From NCBI RefSeq assembly GCF_028715765.1, contig NZ_JAQURE010000014.1, positions 1 through 64,000 of the forward strand: a DNA stretch of 64,000 nt, written 5' to 3'. The notes under the pieces are model-generated. The model searched no databases. It was not told the DNA's origin and saw nothing but the letters and a program-made list of their open reading frames with translations. This stretch comes from Rhodoferax sp. Its GTDB lineage: Bacteria > Pseudomonadota > Gammaproteobacteria > Burkholderiales > Burkholderiaceae_C. Position 1 is the stretch's first letter. Each line of letters begins with the position of its first letter. Made by a program: the position numbers and the translations under genes. Positions 62,289 to 64,000 of the stretch are shown here, in pieces.

Positions 62289-63122
62289 AGCTTGCAGGTT
62301 CAACAGCGCGGCTTCAATGGCCGCAGCGGTGACCAAGGGTTTTTCCATGGGAAACAGGTGGCTGCCGTCCACCATCATGATTCGGCCTTGGGTGATGCGC
62401 TGGGTCAGCGCCATGCCGACTTGGCGAATTTCAGCTGAATGCGTACCACCAATGAAGGCCACCGGGCATTGAATTGGCTGGTGTTTGAATTGCGCCTCTA
62501 AATTGCTGGGCAAAGTGTTGTAGATGGCGGTTTCAACTTCTCGCGTGAAGTTCAGCACGCGCTGGGGTTGGCCTTGCACCAGCTCGTCATGGGTGCCGCT
62601 GTGGATGTAGTCTTTGAGCACTTGCGGGTGCCACTTGGCAAAGGTTCGCTTGGTTGCAAAGTGAGCCAGGGCAGCTTCTTCATCTGGCCAGTGCTGGCGG
62701 CGCTTGCGGCTGACCTTGCCGGGTGAAACCGAACCTACCAGACGTGTGCTCTTGGCCAGCCCCAAGGCGGTGGCTCGCCAACCGCCCACAACAGGCGAGT
62801 CAAGCAAGAGCGCGCCGCGCACCGCTTGCGGTGCCTGGCTGGCCGCCATCAAACTCAAAAATCCTCCCAGCGAGTGCCCCACTAAAAAGACCGGCTGGCC
62901 TAGACGATTGACACGCTCAACGGTAAAGTCGACCAATTGCTGTACCAGGTGTGGCCAGTTGTTGCTGACAGGGTAATGCGGGTCATGGCCAAATTTGTCA
63001 ATGGCCTCTACTGCAACCCCGCGCGTTCTTAACGTGTCAAACAGCAGCTGGTAAGTGCCTGCACCAAAGCTGTTGGCATGAGAAAAAACAACGGGAGTGC
63101 GTTGTGCGTGACGGTGAGACAT
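62280..63122 (-). CDS. Alpha/beta hydrolase
   Basis: About 280 residues. The nucleophile elbow is GHSLGG, the oxyanion strand is [14 protein letters not shown], and the C-terminal catalytic His is in [14 protein letters not shown] 63122 is used; the ORF could extend upstream but would overlap the Anbu gene. It begins 2 nt after the Anbu stop, so the pair is one transcript. The substrate is unknown. Confidence 0.88.
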   Translation of the reverse strand: MSHRHAQRTPVVFSHANSFGAGTYQLLFDTLRTRGVAVEAIDKFGHDPHYPVSNNWPHLVQQLVDFTVERVNRLGQPVFLVGHSLGGFLSLMAASQAPQAVRGALLLDSPVVGGWRATALGLAKSTRLVGSVSPGKVSRKRRQHWPDEEAALAHFATKRTFAKWHPQVLKDYIHSGTHDELVQGQPQRVLNFTREVETAIYNTLPSNLEAQFKHQPIQCPVAFIGGTHSAEIRQVGMALTQRITQGRIMMVDGSHLFPMEKPLVTAAAIEAALLNLQALS

Positions 63123-63124
63123 GC

Positions 63125-63955
63125 TCAGATCAGCTTTTCTTGTGGGGTTGTGATTTTTTTCAAGGGCAGATTGCGGCTGGCCGCTTGCATCAACGGCACG
63201 TCGGTTTTGCCACCGTCCCAAGTGGGGTCTTCAATGCTGTCAAACACCTCACGTAGCTTGACCCCCCAGCTGTTGTGCATCATCTTGAAATAAGGGTTGT
63301 GCTCGTCAATGCACACCACCTTGTCGGTTTGAAAGGTATCAACTTCATACACCACCATGTCCAAGGGCAAGCCCACGGACAGGTTTGACTTCAGGGTGGA
63401 GTCCATCGACACCAGCGCGCACTTGGCAGCCTCATCCAGGGGTGTGGCTGGCGTAATCACCCGGTCTAGCACGGGCTTGCCATACTTGGATTCGCCGACC
63501 TGGAAATAAGGTGTCTCGGGCGTAGCTTCAATGAAATTGCCAGCAGAATACACCTGAAACAAGCGCATGCCTTCGCCTTTGATCTGACCACCAAAAATCA
63601 GCGACACATTGAAGTCCACCCCCGCTTGTTTCAGGGCTGCCGCGTCGCGTTCGTAAACGTGGCGAATGGCTGCACCCAGCACGCGCGCTGCATCAAACAT
63701 GCTTTTGGCGTTCCAAATGGTGATGGCTTGGGTGTCATCGTGTGGGTCTTTGAGTTTTTCAACCTGCAAAATTTCCCGAATGGACTGAGAGATGCTCAGG
63801 TTGCCTGCGGAGAGCAACACCATGAACCGGTCGTCAGGTTTTTCATAAACGATCATTTTGCGAAAGGTGCTGATTTGATCCAACCCTGCGTTGGTGCGAG
63901 AGTCAGATAAAAAAACCAGGCCAGCGTTCAGTTTGATAGCGACGCAATAAGTCAT
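63125..63955 (-). CDS. Proteasome-type peptidase (Anbu)
   Basis: A 276-residue protein of the ancestral beta-subunit family. The start MTYCVAIKL places Thr2 as the N-terminal nucleophile after Met removal, then SDSRTNAGLDQISTFRKM, the proteasome-fold strand with conserved Asp/Arg and Lys. Anbu assembles into open helical or ring stacks. In other bacteria it lies with a transglutaminase, an alpha-E protein and a circularly permuted ATP-grasp; those could lie just beyond the right edge. Only 45 bases remain after it in the window. Confidence 0.88.
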   Translation of the reverse strand: MTYCVAIKLNAGLVFLSDSRTNAGLDQISTFRKMIVYEKPDDRFMVLLSAGNLSISQSIREILQVEKLKDPHDDTQAITIWNAKSMFDAARVLGAAIRHVYERDAAALKQAGVDFNVSLIFGGQIKGEGMRLFQVYSAGNFIEATPETPYFQVGESKYGKPVLDRVITPATPLDEAAKCALVSMDSTLKSNLSVGLPLDMVVYEVDTFQTDKVVCIDEHNPYFKMMHNSWGVKLREVFDSIEDPTWDGGKTDVPLMQAASRNLPLKKITTPQEKLI

Positions 63956-64000
63956 AGGGGCGTACAGGTAGAGTTCAAAGAAAAATGTGTTGGGCCATTT

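Overview
The window reads as a chromosomal segment of a betaproteobacterium of the Burkholderiales, most likely family Comamonadaceae (Rhodoferax/Polaromonas-like). The evidence is the moderately high GC content with dense, short-spaced operons, the gene content (AapJQMP amino-acid ABC transporter, TakP-type TRAP transporter, TupABC tungstate importer, DUF1631 protein, Hsp15, long TrpS, Anbu proteasome homologue) and an interspersed ~40-bp repeat of the type GGCCTCTAGCGCTTATG...AGCTATTAAAA. This assignment is inference from recognised families; no rRNA is present to confirm it. No prophage, CRISPR array or complete insertion sequence was found.

Layout. 1-2.9 kb: mog and darP on the minus strand, divergent from pmbA. 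3-7.3 kb: minus-strand aapJQMP operon. 7.5-9.7 kb: ion channel and serine hydrolase. 9.7-13.9 kb: minus-strand operon gpx / hsp15 / circularly permuted ATP-grasp / N-acetylglutaminylglutamine-type amidotransferase, a candidate biosynthetic pair. 14-20 kb: ribD, an AAA-ATPase/PD-(D/E)XK protein, sseA, an EamA exporter and a Rieske oxygenase. 20-23.3 kb: xseB-ispA-dxs isoprenoid operon, with a possible tiny RNA in the divergent promoter region. 23.4-27.3 kb: TRAP transporter with a frameshifted binding protein converging on its two membrane subunits. 27.5-31.2 kb: regulator and tupBCA. 31.2-34.5 kb: pdxH and the Entner-Doudoroff genes edd-eda behind a cluster of GTTACCA motifs. 34.6-41.5 kb: gloA, cupin, rhlE-type helicase, a two-gene envelope polysaccharide-deacetylase unit and ettA. 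41.5-45 kb: DUF1631 gene, yqeY, rpsU and tRNA-Ser(CGA). 45-51.4 kb: minus-strand rnm/yciO/site-2 protease/trpS/GGDEF-EAL operon. 51.5-52.2 kb: PIN/antitoxin pair. 52.2-57 kb: recJ with its coupled upstream gene, then a decaying accessory patch (DUF2442/DUF4160 remnants and a deleted Mrr-like endonuclease). 57-64 kb: glnS, a P-loop protein, a Lon-substrate-domain protein, a phosphodiesterase, uppP, an alpha/beta hydrolase and Anbu.

Points most worth a second look: (i) the ~40-bp repeat, seen twelve times, five of them inside coding sequence (one forming part of the TupA signal peptide), with a further copy supplying the stop codon of eda; (ii) the ATP-grasp/amidotransferase pair that resembles the N-acetylglutaminylglutamine amide system but has a different, permuted ligase; (iii) the nine-G tract that breaks the TRAP binding protein; (iv) the decaying accessory patch at 55-57 kb; (v) the candidate ~50-nt RNA at 20.0 kb.
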